DNA from: Larus michahellis
Lineage: Eukaryota; Chordata; Aves; Charadriiformes; Laridae
Assembly: GCF_964199755.1 (NCBI RefSeq)
Contig: NC_133898.1
Coordinates: forward strand, 130,508,224 to 130,572,223
Length of the DNA: 64,000 nucleotides
Direction: 5' to 3'
This document shows, piece by piece, positions 21,414 to 31,814 of this stretch (positions are counted from its first letter, which is position 1; each line of letters opens with the position of its first letter). Both the position numbers and the translations under genes were made by a program. The notes below the pieces were generated by a model. The model ran no database searches and was not told the DNA's origin. It worked only from the letters and a program-made list of their open reading frames with translations.

Positions 21414-21500
21414 CTTGCCCACCTCCGCGTTGCCCATGGAGATGACTTTAATCCGCAGCGACTTGCGCGTCTCCTTCCGCTTCGGCGGATTCGCCTCCAT
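21414..21500 (-). CDS. DNAJC27: DNAJC27 coding exon 1 (start and P-loop)
   Basis: 29 codons from ATG at 21500-21498 to donor GTGAGG, phase 0. It reads MEANPPKRKETRKSLRIKVI then SMGNAEVGK, giving the first seven residues of the P-loop GNAEVGKS. DNAJC27 (RBJ) is a Rab-like small GTPase fused to a C-terminal J domain. It is reported to bind MEK and favour nuclear MEK/ERK signalling, and it lacks a lipid-anchor cysteine. The complete gene is in the window: seven coding exons, 273 residues, all GT/AG junctions and intact motifs, so it should be functional. The start matches the mammalian N-terminus, and the ATG sits in a CpG-rich promoter region. Its neighbours ADCY3 and EFR3B match the mammalian order. 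Confidence 0.97.
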
Positions 21501-21734
21501 GGCGGGCCTGGCCGGGCCCGGTTGAGGCGGCGGAACGGAGGAGGGCGGGCGGGAGGGAGCGCAGCGGGCCCGAGGCCGCCTCGCTGCCCTGCGCCGCCGC
21601 TCGCGCGAGACTTCCGCCGCCCAGCCCGCACTTCTCGCGAGATTTGGCGAGAGCGGCGGCGCGCGCCGCGCTGAGGGGAGCCGCTACCGGCCGACAGGGG
21701 GCGGCACAGAGGGGGCGGGGGCGGGGCCGGTCCG
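21501..21734 (-). promoter_or_regulatory. DNAJC27: DNAJC27 core promoter with TCTCGCGAGA element
   Basis: A TATA-less, CpG-dense stretch directly upstream of the start codon. A perfect palindrome TCTCGCGAGA lies at 21633-21642, and a near copy, TCGCGCGAGA, at 21601-21610. This element is known to drive CpG-island promoters of housekeeping-type genes and is bound by BANP. ETS-like GGAAGT (ACTTCC on plus) is at 21610-21615. The start site is therefore probably between about 21550 and 21630. The tandem array begins at 21735, roughly 100 bp behind this element. Confidence 0.7.
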
Positions 21735-23095
21735 CAAGCATTGCCCTGCCTGCGCTGCCTGCGCTGCCTGCCCTGCCTGTACTGCCTGCTCTGCCCCGCC
21801 TGTACTGCCTGTACTGCCCTGCCTGTACTGCCTGCACTGCCTGTACTGCCTGCACTGCCCTGTACTGCCTGCACTGCCCTGCCTGCCCTGCCTGCACTGC
21901 CTGCCCTGCCCTGCCTGCACTGCCTGTACTGCCTGCACTGCCCTGTACTGCCTGCACTGCCCTGCCTGCACTGCCCTGCCTGTACTGCCCTGCCCTGCCT
22001 GTACTGCCTGCCCTGCCCCGCCTGTACTGCCTGCACTGTACTGCGTGTACTGCCTGCACTGCCCTGCCCTGCCTGCCCTGCCTGTACTGCCTGCACTGCC
22101 CTGTACTGCCTGCACTGTACTGCCTGTACTGCCCTGCCTGCCCTGCCCTGCCTGTACTGCCTGTACTGCCCTGCCTGCGCTGCCTGCCCTGCCCTGCCTG
22201 TACTGCCCTGCCCTGCCTGTACTGCCTGCCCTGCCCCGCCTGCACTGCCCTGCCCTGCCTGCACTGCCTGCCCTGCCTGCACTGCCTGCACTGCCTGTAC
22301 TGCCTGCACTGCCCTGCCTGTACTGCCTGTACTGCCCTGCCTGCACTGCCTGCCCTGCCTGCACTGCCCTGTACTGCCCTGCCTGCACTGCCCTGTACTG
22401 CCTGTACTGCCTGCACTGCCCTGCCTGTACTGCCTGCCCTGTACTGCCTGTACTGCCCTGCCTGCCCTGTACTGCCCTGCCTGCACTGTACTGCCTGCCC
22501 TGTACTGCCTGTACTGCCCTGCCTGTACTGCCTGCCCTGTACTGCCTGTACTGCCCTGCCTGTACTGCCCTGCCTGCACTGTACTGCCTGCCCTGTACTG
22601 CCTGCCCTGCCCTGCATGTACTGCCCCACCTCCCCTGCCTGCACTGCACTGCCCTGCCTGTACTGCCTGCACTGTACTGCCTGTACTGCCCTGCCTGCCC
22701 TGCCTGTACTGCCCTGCCTGTACTGCCTGTAGTGTACTGCCCTGCCTGCACTTACTGCCTGTACTGCCCTGCCTGTACTGCCTGCCCTGCCTATGCTGTA
22801 CTGCCTGCCCTGCCTGTGTTGTAGTGCCTGCACTGTACTGCCCTGCCTGCCCTGCCTGTACTGCCTGCGCTGTCTGCACTACCCTGCCTGCCCTGCCCTG
22901 CCTTGCCTGTATTGCCCTGCCTTTAGTGCCTGCCCTGCCTGTACTGCACTGCCCTGCCTGCCCTGCCTGTACTGCACTGCCCTACCCTGCCTGTACTGCC
23001 TGCCCTGCCTGCCCTGTACTGCCGGCCCTGCACTGCCTGCCTGCCTGTACTGCTTGTACTGCCCTGCCTGTACTGCTTGTACTGCCCTGCCTGCC
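21735..23095. repeat. 1.36-kb TGCC/TGYAC satellite array upstream of DNAJC27
   Basis: An array built from the 9-bp module TGCCTGYAC and the 5-bp module TGCCC in irregular order. It is strongly strand-asymmetric: the plus strand is rich in C and T with almost no A outside TGYAC. Edges are sharp on the promoter side and looser beyond 22800, where variants such as TGTGTTG and TTTAG appear. Stop codons are nearly absent, so reading frames of about 260-640 codons run across it on both strands. They encode only simple peptides (for example QAGQYRQG-like on minus) and are not genes. Confidence 0.95.
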
Positions 23096-24240
23096 CTGGG
23101 AGTCGGCAGTGAGGTGCCGTAGGGAGGGGACAGGCTGGGGCCAGTGTCCCCTGGCTGCCCTGGGGAGCAGGGGGAGGGCGGCCGCCCGCTCCCCTCGCGC
23201 AGGGCCTGCCCTCGCCCCTGCGTCCCCTGCCCTCTCCCAGCACCTCCGGGGCGTCGAGCGCAGCACCGCCACAGCGCCGCGGTCCTGTCCCCTCCTGGGC
23301 GCTCCCAGGCCGTCCCGCCATCCTCATGGGCTGAGCTGTCAGGCTTTGTGCAGCCCTGGAGAGCGCCAGGTAGAGCAGCTGGGGGCCACAGGACCGGAGA
23401 TGTCCCCCTTGCCATGGCCGTGGGGAGATGTTCCCTGGCAGTCAGGGCGCCCATCTCCTCTCACTCCAGCTGGGTCCCAGCAGGATGGAGACCGGGCCGG
23501 GCTGGGGAGGTTGGGCAGGAGGCACCTCACAGCCTTTCTCTTCCACCAAAGGGTGGAAGAGGTGAGTTTGGAGCTGTTGGGGTGGATGTTGAAACAGTTC
23601 TTGGGGGGCAAATGGGCCCTCCTTGAGGGTGGGCCCCTCGTGAAATAGCTTCTTGAGGGGAAGACATTGCTTGTTGCTGAGACAGGTGGTCTTGGGTGAC
23701 ACCAGAGCTGGCAGTGGCCCCATGCACCCCAGGACATGGCCCATGGGGTCTGAGCACAGGTGACCATCCCTGTGCTGGAGCTAACCTGGGGCAGGGCCAT
23801 CCACAGGGATGCGTGTTGTAAATAATGTCCTTATTTGCTCCTTGTAGCCCAGCAAGATCCCGTCGAGAAGGGGAACTTTTGCACCATGCCTCGAAGACAA
23901 GGTACCAGGAGGGGACACACGGCTGGAGGGTTTGAGACCCTCTTCCCAGGGGGGTCAAAGCCACCTCTTGGCAAGGAGATCTTCAGGCAGGGCACGCATG
24001 GTCTGAGCATCTCTTGGCTCTCTGGGGACTTCACCCTCAGGATGGAGATGGACATGGGAGGGGGTTTCCTCAGTTGAGATGCCCTGAGCTTAGGGATCCT
24101 GTGACCCCACCACCACGTCCTGCTGGGAGCACATGTCTGGATGGAGAGAGGTTCGGTCTGGAAGTGGGGTGCTGGGGGTGTGTGGGGGTCACTGGTGTGT
24201 GCGATGGACTAGGGACACCGGCTGTCGAGTCCTCAACATC

Positions 24241-24520
24241 TCATAGAATCATAGGGGTGGTTTGGGTGGGAAGACCATCTAGTCCAACCCCCTGCCCTGG
24301 GCAGGGACACCTCCCACCAGCCCAGGTTGCTCAAAGCCCGGCCAACCTGGCCTTGAACCCCTCCAGGGATGGGGCAGCCACAGCTTCTGGGCAACCTGGG
24401 CCAGGGGCTCACCACCCTCAGCATGAAAAATTTCTTCCTGAAATCTCATCTGAATCTCCCCTTTTTTAGTTTAAAGCCATTACCCCTTGTCCTACCGACT
24501 TGTCCCCTCTGTCTTCTGGC
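24241..24520 (-). mobile_element. CR1 LINE 3' fragment
   Basis: It begins CATAGAATCATAGGGGTGGT at the 3' end and reverse-complements to the CR1 end GGTTTGGGTGGGAAG... with the segment [20 protein letters not shown] in sense. The 5' side fades near the string CCATTACCCCTTGTCC. Confidence 0.9.
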
Positions 24521-25441
24521 TTTCTCCTGGCTGGCAACGAGAAGCTGCTTTTTGACAGGTCTGTTATGGGCTGTTTGGGATCTTCTGCCTCATTATCTGG
24601 TCTCATAAATCTTTGCCAAAAGCGTCCTGCCATTATCCGTCTCTGGGTGTTTTATGGCTCCAGCTCTGTTCTTCATCTTCATGTCGCCTTATCTTCAGCT
24701 TTGTTCTTCTCTGTTATCTTCGGTTGGTTCGTCGTCTTCCCACTGTCTGGCCCTGTGATGAAACCAGGAACGTGTCTCTGTGCCAATTGAAGCTGATTCT
24801 TTTAACCCTTCCTTCGCTGGTCCTCTGCATCCACGTGCAGACCTTTCTGGTCATACGGGTGTTATTGTTTGTCACAAATCCCTCTGGCAGCTGATTGGGG
24901 TGAATCCAGCCCTTCCTCCTTGAGCTGTTGGTGGGGACATCTCTGGGCAGCTCCTCGCCTTGGCCCAGGGCACTGTGCCCCCTCCCAAGCCATGAGGGAT
25001 CCCACCTGTTCAGTAGCAACGTAGGAATGGGCTTATAATTCCCAGTGCCACGCAGGAGCCAAGCGCTGCCCTGCCCTGATCCCAGCAGAGTGAGAGACGT
25101 GAGGTTGGGGTTTTCTTTCCACAATTTATTCATCCTTGGCTGAGTGTGTCCTTTAGTTTGTTTGGAAAAGAGGAGAAAGAAAGAAAGAAGGTCATTTTTT
25201 CCTCCTTGTTTTGCTGCCAGATGTAAAGGCCTCTGTGGGGTTGTCTCCGGGTTGGGGGTAACGGAGCCCCCCTGTGCAGGGACAGGAGGACGAAGGGGGT
25301 GGCTTAGCACCGTGCCAACTTTGGCACTGAGTTTGGGCAGTGTAAAGGGCTTACTGCAGCCCTGATGACTTATAGGTCTGGGATATGGTAACAGACACCA
25401 GACCAGCAGCTTTAGGGATAAACAATTTATCTCTAAATAAC

Positions 25442-25519
25442 GGTGCGGTAACAAATACAGATGAGTAGTGCAATTATCCAATTACAGTAACAAATACAGA
25501 TGAGTAGTGCAATTATCCA
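25442..25519. repeat. Tandem duplication, 39-bp unit
   Basis: ACAAATACAGATGAGTAGTG followed by CAATTATCCA occurs at 25451 and again at 25490, identical over about 30 bp. Confidence 0.9.
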
Positions 25520-26131
25520 GGTCATAATGACAGCAAATCCACTAATTCACTAATATGGGGCTAGACTTAATATCTGGGCGTGCAAAGGTTTACACGACGG
25601 TGGATATCAGGCAGGGAGCAGGGCATGGCTTCTTCTCCGGGCAAGCGACTTGGACCAGCCGACCAGGCTTGGGTTATCCCAGATTCCCTGATGGCACCGT
25701 CCTTTTTAATTGTTGTGTTGCAGAAGCAGCATTTTGGGCTCGTTAACCCATCATCTTCATCACATCCCGCCTCTGCTCCCTTTCTGTGCCGGTTCTGCCC
25801 TTGGCGTATGTGGGGCCTGGAAATACTGTGTGACATGACATGAGCCTCACATTTCACCCCTCGTTTGGTGGGGAAAAGGGGGGGTCATCTTGTCGTGGTG
25901 GTGTAAGGTCAAGACCAGTGTCGATTCCTCCCACCTCCACCCCTAGGGGTTTCGGGGATGGAGGGGAGTTTGGTTATGGAGGGATGAAGGATTACGTTGA
26001 GTCAATACGGTGGTGGCCGAGAAACCATCAGAACAGTGCAAACTGAAAACCAAGCACTAATATGTAATGAGGTGACTAAACCAAGTAAGAAATGGCTCAA
26101 AATAAGGATAAAAACTGAGGGACGAAGTTGA

Positions 26132-26708
26132 ATCCCAGAATCACAGACCAGCAGGGGTTGGAAGGGACCTCTGGAGATCATCCCGTCCAACCCCCGGCCA
26201 GAGCAGGGTCACCCAGAGCAGGTGGCACAGGAACGCGTCCAGGCGGGGTTGGAATGTCTCCAGAGACGGAGACTCCCCCACCTCTCGGGGCAGCCTGTGC
26301 CAGGGCTCTGCCACCCTCACAGCAAAGAAGTTCCTCCTCACGTTGAGATGGAACTTCCCATGGTCAAGTTTGTGCCCGTTACCCCTTGTCCTGTCCCTGG
26401 GCACCACTGAGAAGAGCCTGGCCCCATCCTCCTGACACCCCCCCTTTCAGTATTTACAAGCGTTGATAAGGTCCCCCCTCAGTCGTCTTTTTTCCAGACT
26501 GAAAAGACCCAAATCCCTCAGCTTTTCTTCATCAAAGAGACGTTCTAGTCCCCTCAGCATCTCGGTAGCCCTTTGCTGTCCCCTCTCCAGCAGTTCCCTG
26601 TCCTTCTGGACCCGGGGAGCCCAGAACTGGCCCCAGTGCTCCAGCTGTGGCCTCCCCAGGGCAGAGCAGAGGGGGAGGATGACCTCCCTCCACCTGCTGG
26701 CCACATAT
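26132..26708 (-). mobile_element. CR1 LINE 3' fragment
   Basis: Minus-oriented CR1. The sense strand encodes [20 protein letters not shown] and the later [20 protein letters not shown] and [19 protein letters not shown] segments. The 3' tail AATCCCAGAATCACAGACC (plus strand) starts at 26132. It is the same subfamily as the copies at 43728, 57616 and 61704. Confidence 0.92.
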
Positions 26709-26879
26709 TCCTGTAAGGAGAGGGGAGACCACCCTGGATTCCCACCAGCCATGTTTGACTAATTTTTTGAGCACGTTCCAGGGTTTGTGTGCTCCGTGGT
26801 GTCCCGGTGGACAGGTATCAGTGTTTGTTGTGCCTGCTCCCTCCTCTGCTTCGAGAGTCAACGTAGGGCTGCGTGCTGC

Positions 26880-27150
26880 AAAAACTCTTCCATCAGAGGT
26901 TAGGGGGAGGGGGTATAGTTAGTTGACAGCGCTTGGCAAGCAATAATTAGGGCAGTATAGTTAAAATGACATCCAAGTAGGGTAGTAAAGTTAAAGATAC
27001 ACAGATAAATTAATGCAGATGGAGTATGGTTATATGTAGTGCCAATATCTACAAAAGAAAACGAAGACCATGAAGGTACAGAGCCGTTCCTGCCGCACAT
27101 GGCTGTTGTCTCAGCGGGTTTATCGGGCACGTTATGAAATGTCAGGCTCC
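26880..27150 (-). other. Unassigned AT-rich block with a small open frame
   Basis: A minus-strand frame of 76 codons (27130-26900) contains four Asn-X-Ser/Thr sequons (NHT, NFT, NYT, NYT) in an otherwise hydrophobic stretch. This composition is suggestive of a decayed glycoprotein, such as an old retroviral envelope piece, but no diagnostic motif is present. AT-rich chance is an equally good explanation. Confidence 0.2.
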
Positions 27151-28189
27151 CCCAAGGGAATTAAGACACATCTTGGAGGCTCTAAAGGGATTTGCTTCAC
27201 ACGCAAACCCCAGCCCTGGCTCGGGGACACAAGCTTCGGCGTCTCCTGATCACCAGCCTTTCAGTCCCTGCTGAGTCTCCCATGGGTCACCCCTGCGGCT
27301 TTTGGTGACAACGCGTGGTCAGCATGATTTAGACGTTGCCGCCTGTGTCTGTGCTGAGCCTGGGTTGCTCGTGCGGGTGTAGCCAACAGTTCTAGATGGC
27401 GGAGGCTGGATGTTTTGCCTGACAATGGCCCTGCCACTGTCACTCTGCTGTATTTGATGGTCTGGAGCAGCCATACTTGAGGTGTAAAGCTGTGGTGGTG
27501 ACACCCTTGCCCATGTCCCCTGAGTATCCCTGGGACAGGGTGGCTTGCACAGCTTCGCTGGCCTTGGGGAAAGAAAGAGCCAGTGGTGTTTGGGGGTGAG
27601 TGTGACTCAGTTTCCCCATCCCTGAGCCGGGGTGTTGGTGTGCTGCACTGGTGGGGTGGTGCAGGGCACAGCACTGTCCTCGGACCTTCTGCTGGGGCAG
27701 AATAACCACGATTCTCATCTGTGGATGTCTGGGTTCCAGGAGGCGTTGGGGACGGTCCTGTGGCCTTTGCAGCCCCCAGCATAAGTGCACCCCCTCCCTG
27801 AAGGTCTGCATGGAGCTTCTCTGCGTCACTGCAAGTGCTGGGGAGACGGGGCAGGGTGCCATCAGCTGGAGATAGCCCCAGGTCATCCCAGAGCACCGGG
27901 GAGGTGTGGCTGGGGCTCAGGTGACCTGTTGATTTGCCCACAGCATCTTCTGGAGCTGGGGCATCTCAGGCTGGCACCCCTGTGAACACCAGTGCTCCCA
28001 GCAGAGATGCCCACAGGTTCACCCTTGTAGCCGGAGGGAGGGCAGTGCCTGGCTTCTCGCCACAGATCCTCCTCCGTCTGCTGCTGCCAGCAATCCATGT
28101 GCAGCCACCATCACCTAGCACTGTGGCAGTGTTCCTTCTCCTGGTCCTTGTCCCTCCTGTGCCACACATGTGGAAGAAATGGATCCTTG

Positions 28190-29024
28190 TGCAAGAAGGG
28201 ACCTGGACAGGCTGGAGAGCTGGGCTTGTGTGAACCTCATGAAGTTCAACCAGGCCAAGTGCAAGGTCCTGCACATGGGTTGGGGCAAACCCAAGCACAA
28301 ATCCAGGTTGGGGGATGGAGGAATGGAGAGCAGCTCTGAGGAGAAGGACTTGGGCTTGGGGGTGTTGGTGGGTGAGAAGCTCCACAGGAGCCAGCACCGT
28401 GCACTGGCAGCCCAGAAACTGCCCCCCCCCGCAGCCTGGGCTGCATCCCCAGCAGCGTGGGCAGCAGGGCGAGGGGGGGATTCTGCCCCTCTGCTGCGCT
28501 CGGGGGAGACCCCCCTGCAGTGCTGCCTCCAGCGCTGGGGCCTCGGCACAGGAGAGACACGGAGCTGTTGGAGCGGGGCCAGAGGAGGCCCCGGAGATGC
28601 TGGGAGGGCTGGAGCCCCTCTGCTGGGAGGACAGGCTGAGAGAGCTGGGGGGGTTCAGCCTGGAGAAGAGAAGGCTCCGCGGAGACCTTCCAGCCCCTGC
28701 CAGTCCCTCAAGGGGCTCCAGGAAAGCTGGGGAGGGACTCTGGAGCAGGGAGGGGAGCCATGGGACGAGGGGGAAGGGTTTTACACTGGAAGAGGGGAGA
28801 TTTGGATGAGCTATTGGGAAGAAATTCTTTGGTGTGAGGGGGGTGAGCCCCTGGCCCAGGTTGCCCAGAGAAGCTGTGGCTGCCCCATCCCTGGAGGGGT
28901 TCAAGGCCAGGTTGGCCGGGGCTTGGAGCAACCTGGGCTGGTGGGAGGTGTCCCTGCCCAGGGCAGGGGGTGGCACTGGCTGGGCTTTAAGGTCCCTTCC
29001 CACCCAAACCATTCCGTGATGCTG
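28190..29024 (+). mobile_element. CR1 LINE 3' fragment (young local subfamily)
   Basis: Plus-oriented, about 830 bp. The first part encodes [20 protein letters not shown], the thumb region of the reverse transcriptase. Later parts are frame-broken. It ends GGTCCCTTCCCACCCAAACC then ATTCCGTGATGCTGTGA. It is nearly identical to 53966-54805 from GAGAAGCTCCACAGGAGCC onward. Confidence 0.94.
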
Positions 29025-30295
29025 TGAAGAAACAAGGAGAGGTGTGAGAGGTGGCTCATTGCATGTGAGAACCACCAGGGCATGTCCCCGGCCGTCATGC
29101 AAGCGATGTGGTGAGTGTTGGTGCAGGAGTGGACGCAGGTGTGCGAGAGCCGGGGCAAACACCCTGAGTGCTGGGGTGTGGGACCAGCCACAGGGTGCTG
29201 GCCCGTGGCCTCGGGACCTGGCTGTGCCCGAGGTGCGTGGCTGGGGAAGGGATGGATGGCTCCATGCTGGAGACCCCGCTGCAGTTGCCGCAGCAGCTCA
29301 GTGGCCATGGAAACAGCTGCAGGAGAGCAGGGGGGATGCGAGGAAGGAGGGAGCAGACTAGACCAGGGATGGACGTGTCTGACAAAGGTGGTGCCCAGGG
29401 CGAGCAGCTCCTTGCCATCCTCCCGACATGACTGTCACAGCTCTGGCTGCCTCCGGGTCGCTGCCTTCCCCCAGCGCACACCAGCCAGCTCCCTCTGAGC
29501 CACGCCGGAGAGGGATCCCAGGGCTCGGGACATGGCCATCCCTCTTGGTGCCCCAAATGCCCACCCTGCCCGCCATGCTGAGCTGGGACAGTGTTTCTGA
29601 GCCCTAGGCGAGGATGCGTCCGTGTGTCCCCAGAGCATCTCAGGCCCCAAGTGATTTGGCGTCCCCGCTTGCCTGCTGGAGAGGTGGCGGGGACCTTGCC
29701 GTGCCAGAGAGACACGCTTGGATCCCTCTGGGCAAGGCTGGAGCGTGTTGGGGTCCCCGTTGTGGCAATGACAGGTAGGGGCTGAGGGGCAGCGCTGGCG
29801 GCGGGCAGGGTTTAACTCTTCTCCACACCATGAATGAGGAGGAGCCACATGCCCGAGGGGACCTGGACCCCTGTCCCAACCTCTGCAGATGCATCCCGAC
29901 CCTGGGCAGGGATGCTCATGTCCATCCGTGGTCTTTGAGGGCGGAGATTCTGCTGGGATTTTCCAGCGGCAATGACTTTTGGGGTTCAAACCAGCCCCCT
30001 ATGGTTCAGGTGTGGGATCTGGGCTTGTCGAGGGTGGGGTGTGTTGGCGCTGGCGGCTCAGTGAGGGCTGTCCTCAGGTCCCCAAAGTGGCCATGGAGGA
30101 CTCCTTGGCCACCCCGCAGCACCGTCCTGATAACCACCGTGTCCCTTCGTGGCAAGCTGATGGCCTCGCAATTCCCCGTGAGCAAAGGGAGGAGGGTTCC
30201 TGGGCTGGGGGGACTTGCTGCCTCTGCTCCAGGCCCTTCCCTCATCGTCAGGTTTTACTCTGAGGCTTTTAATTCACAATAAAAATGACTGCAGC

Positions 30296-31195
30296 TGCTT
30301 CTGCAAGTTCACTGATGATACCAAACTGGGAGGGGTGGCTGACACCCCAGAGGGCCGTGCCGCCATCCGGCGTGACCGAGATAAGCTGGAGCACTGGGCA
30401 GAGAAGAACCTCATGAGGTTCAACAAGGGCAAGTGTAGGGTCCTGCACCTGGGAAGGAAGAATGTCAGGCACCAGTATAGGTTAGGGGTGGACCTGCTGG
30501 AAAGCAGCTCTGAAGAAAAGGATCTGGGGGTCTTGGTAGACAGTAAATTATCCATGAGCCAGCAATGTGCCCTTGTCGCCAAGAAGGCCGACGGAATTCT
30601 GGGCTGCATAGGGAAGAGTGTGGCCAGTAGGTCAAGGGAGGTCATTCTCCTCCTTTACTCTGCCCTGGTGAGGCCACAACTGGAGTACTGTGTCCAGTTC
30701 TGGGCTCTTCAGTTCAAGAGAGACCGGGAACTGCTGGAGAGAGTCCAGCGAAGGGCAACTAAGATGATTGAGGGGTTGGAGCATCTCCCTGATGAGGAAA
30801 GGCTGAGAGAGCTGGGACTCTTCAGCCTGGGGAAGAGAAGGCCGAGGGGAGACCTTATTATGGCATACAAGTATCTAAAGGGGGGGTTTAAGGAGGATGG
30901 AGCCAGACTCTTTTCAGTGGTTCCCAGTAACAGGATGAGGGGTAACGGGCACAAGCTGGAACATAGCAAGTTCCGATCAAATATGAGAAAAAACTTTACG
31001 GTGAGGGTGACAGAGCCCTGGAACAGGCTGCCCAGGGAGGGTGTGGAGTCCCCTTCTCTGGAGACTTTCAAGACCCGCCTGGATGCAGCCCTGAGTGATG
31101 TGCTCTGGGCAATCCTGCTTTGGCAGGGGAGTTGGACTAGATGATCTCTAGAGGTCCCTTCCAACTCTGAAAAATTCCGTGATTCCGTGATTCTG
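30296..31195 (+). mobile_element. CR1 LINE 3' part with uninterrupted reverse transcriptase C-terminus
   Basis: Plus-oriented CR1 whose reverse transcriptase C-terminal portion is open to its natural stop near 31144. It starts at the F-x-DD box ([12 protein letters not shown]) and continues [76 protein letters not shown] and [20 protein letters not shown]. The endonuclease and N-terminal RT are missing by 5' truncation, so it cannot move by itself. Its integrity suggests a relatively recent insertion. The 3' tail repeats are ATTCCGTGATTCCGTGATTC. Confidence 0.95.
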
Positions 31196-31814
31196 GGGCT
31201 GGGCCTGACCAGGGACGCTCGGGAGCCCCTTGGCCTGTGACTGCTGCCATGTCCCCGGTGCCAGCCCTCCAGCCCCCTGGGAACACGGCTCTTCGTGCGG
31301 CTGCTCCGCCACCCGGGGAATCGGCAACGCGGATTAACTCCCCAAATGTTTTAATTAAAACATGGTTGCCCCGTGAGGAGGATCGTGAGGCACCAGCTAT
31401 TACCTAATTACATGATCCAACCCGGGGGCTTTGCCGTGTGGGAAGAGACGCAGCAAAAAGCTCGGAGATGGGGGGGGGGACCTGCGGCAGCCCGGTGCCA
31501 CCACCTCCCTGGTGACCTGGCCCTCCCTGGCCAAGGTGCCCTGTCACCTCCAGCCTTGTCCTTGTCCCCAGGCCACGCCAAGGGGCAGGGCAGCATCTCT
31601 GCCGGCTGACTCGCGTTTGTGAGGGGGTCTGGCGCAGGGAGGGCTCGAGCTCTGCAGATGGGACACGCCGTGGCTGCGGGGTGGCAGCGGGCGGCCTGTG
31701 GGGACCCCAGGGCACGAGGGGCACAGAGTCCCCTGTGCCGGGCTGGCCAGATGGGAAAAGAGGCGGGATGGGCCCAAACGGTGGGAAAAAGGTGTGGAAA
31801 CTGCTGTGCCGTGT

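Larger units (their letters stand above)
23096..31814. other. Intergenic DNA between DNAJC27 and EFR3B, first part
   Basis: No gene is supported here. Four CR1 fragments (24241-24520, 26132-26708, 28190-29024, 30296-31195) and a small tandem duplication (25442-25519) are listed separately. The stretches 23096-24240, 24520-26130, 26710-28190, 29025-30295 and 31196-31814 contain only scattered open frames without family motifs. The block 24540-27250 is more AT-rich than its surroundings and could include an unrecognised old repeat. Confidence 0.65.

Noticed and set aside
21684-22751. N-terminal extension of DNAJC27 into the satellite array
   Set aside because: The minus frame that is in register with the DNAJC27 ATG stops at 21684, 184 bases before the start codon.
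21741-23648. A 635-codon plus frame and several 260-490-codon frames on both strands
   Set aside because: They run through the TGCC/TGYAC array, are open in most frames at once and encode only simple repeats. There is no splice or start context, so these are not genes.
25868-25900. Purine-rich tract (GGGGAAAAGGGGGGG) followed by TTGTCGTGGT as a retroviral polypurine tract and LTR start
   Set aside because: No second LTR, primer-binding site or terminal TG...CA pair could be identified, so it is too weak to call.
27966-29162. A 398-codon minus frame over a CR1
   Set aside because: It is antisense to a plus-oriented CR1, and the same antisense peptide recurs at every copy of the subfamily (also near 20100, 48206 and 53929). 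It is a repeat shadow, not a gene.
30215-31144. 309-codon plus frame as a host gene
   Set aside because: It is the C-terminus of CR1 reverse transcriptase with a CR1 3' tail, and its first residues are read-through flank.
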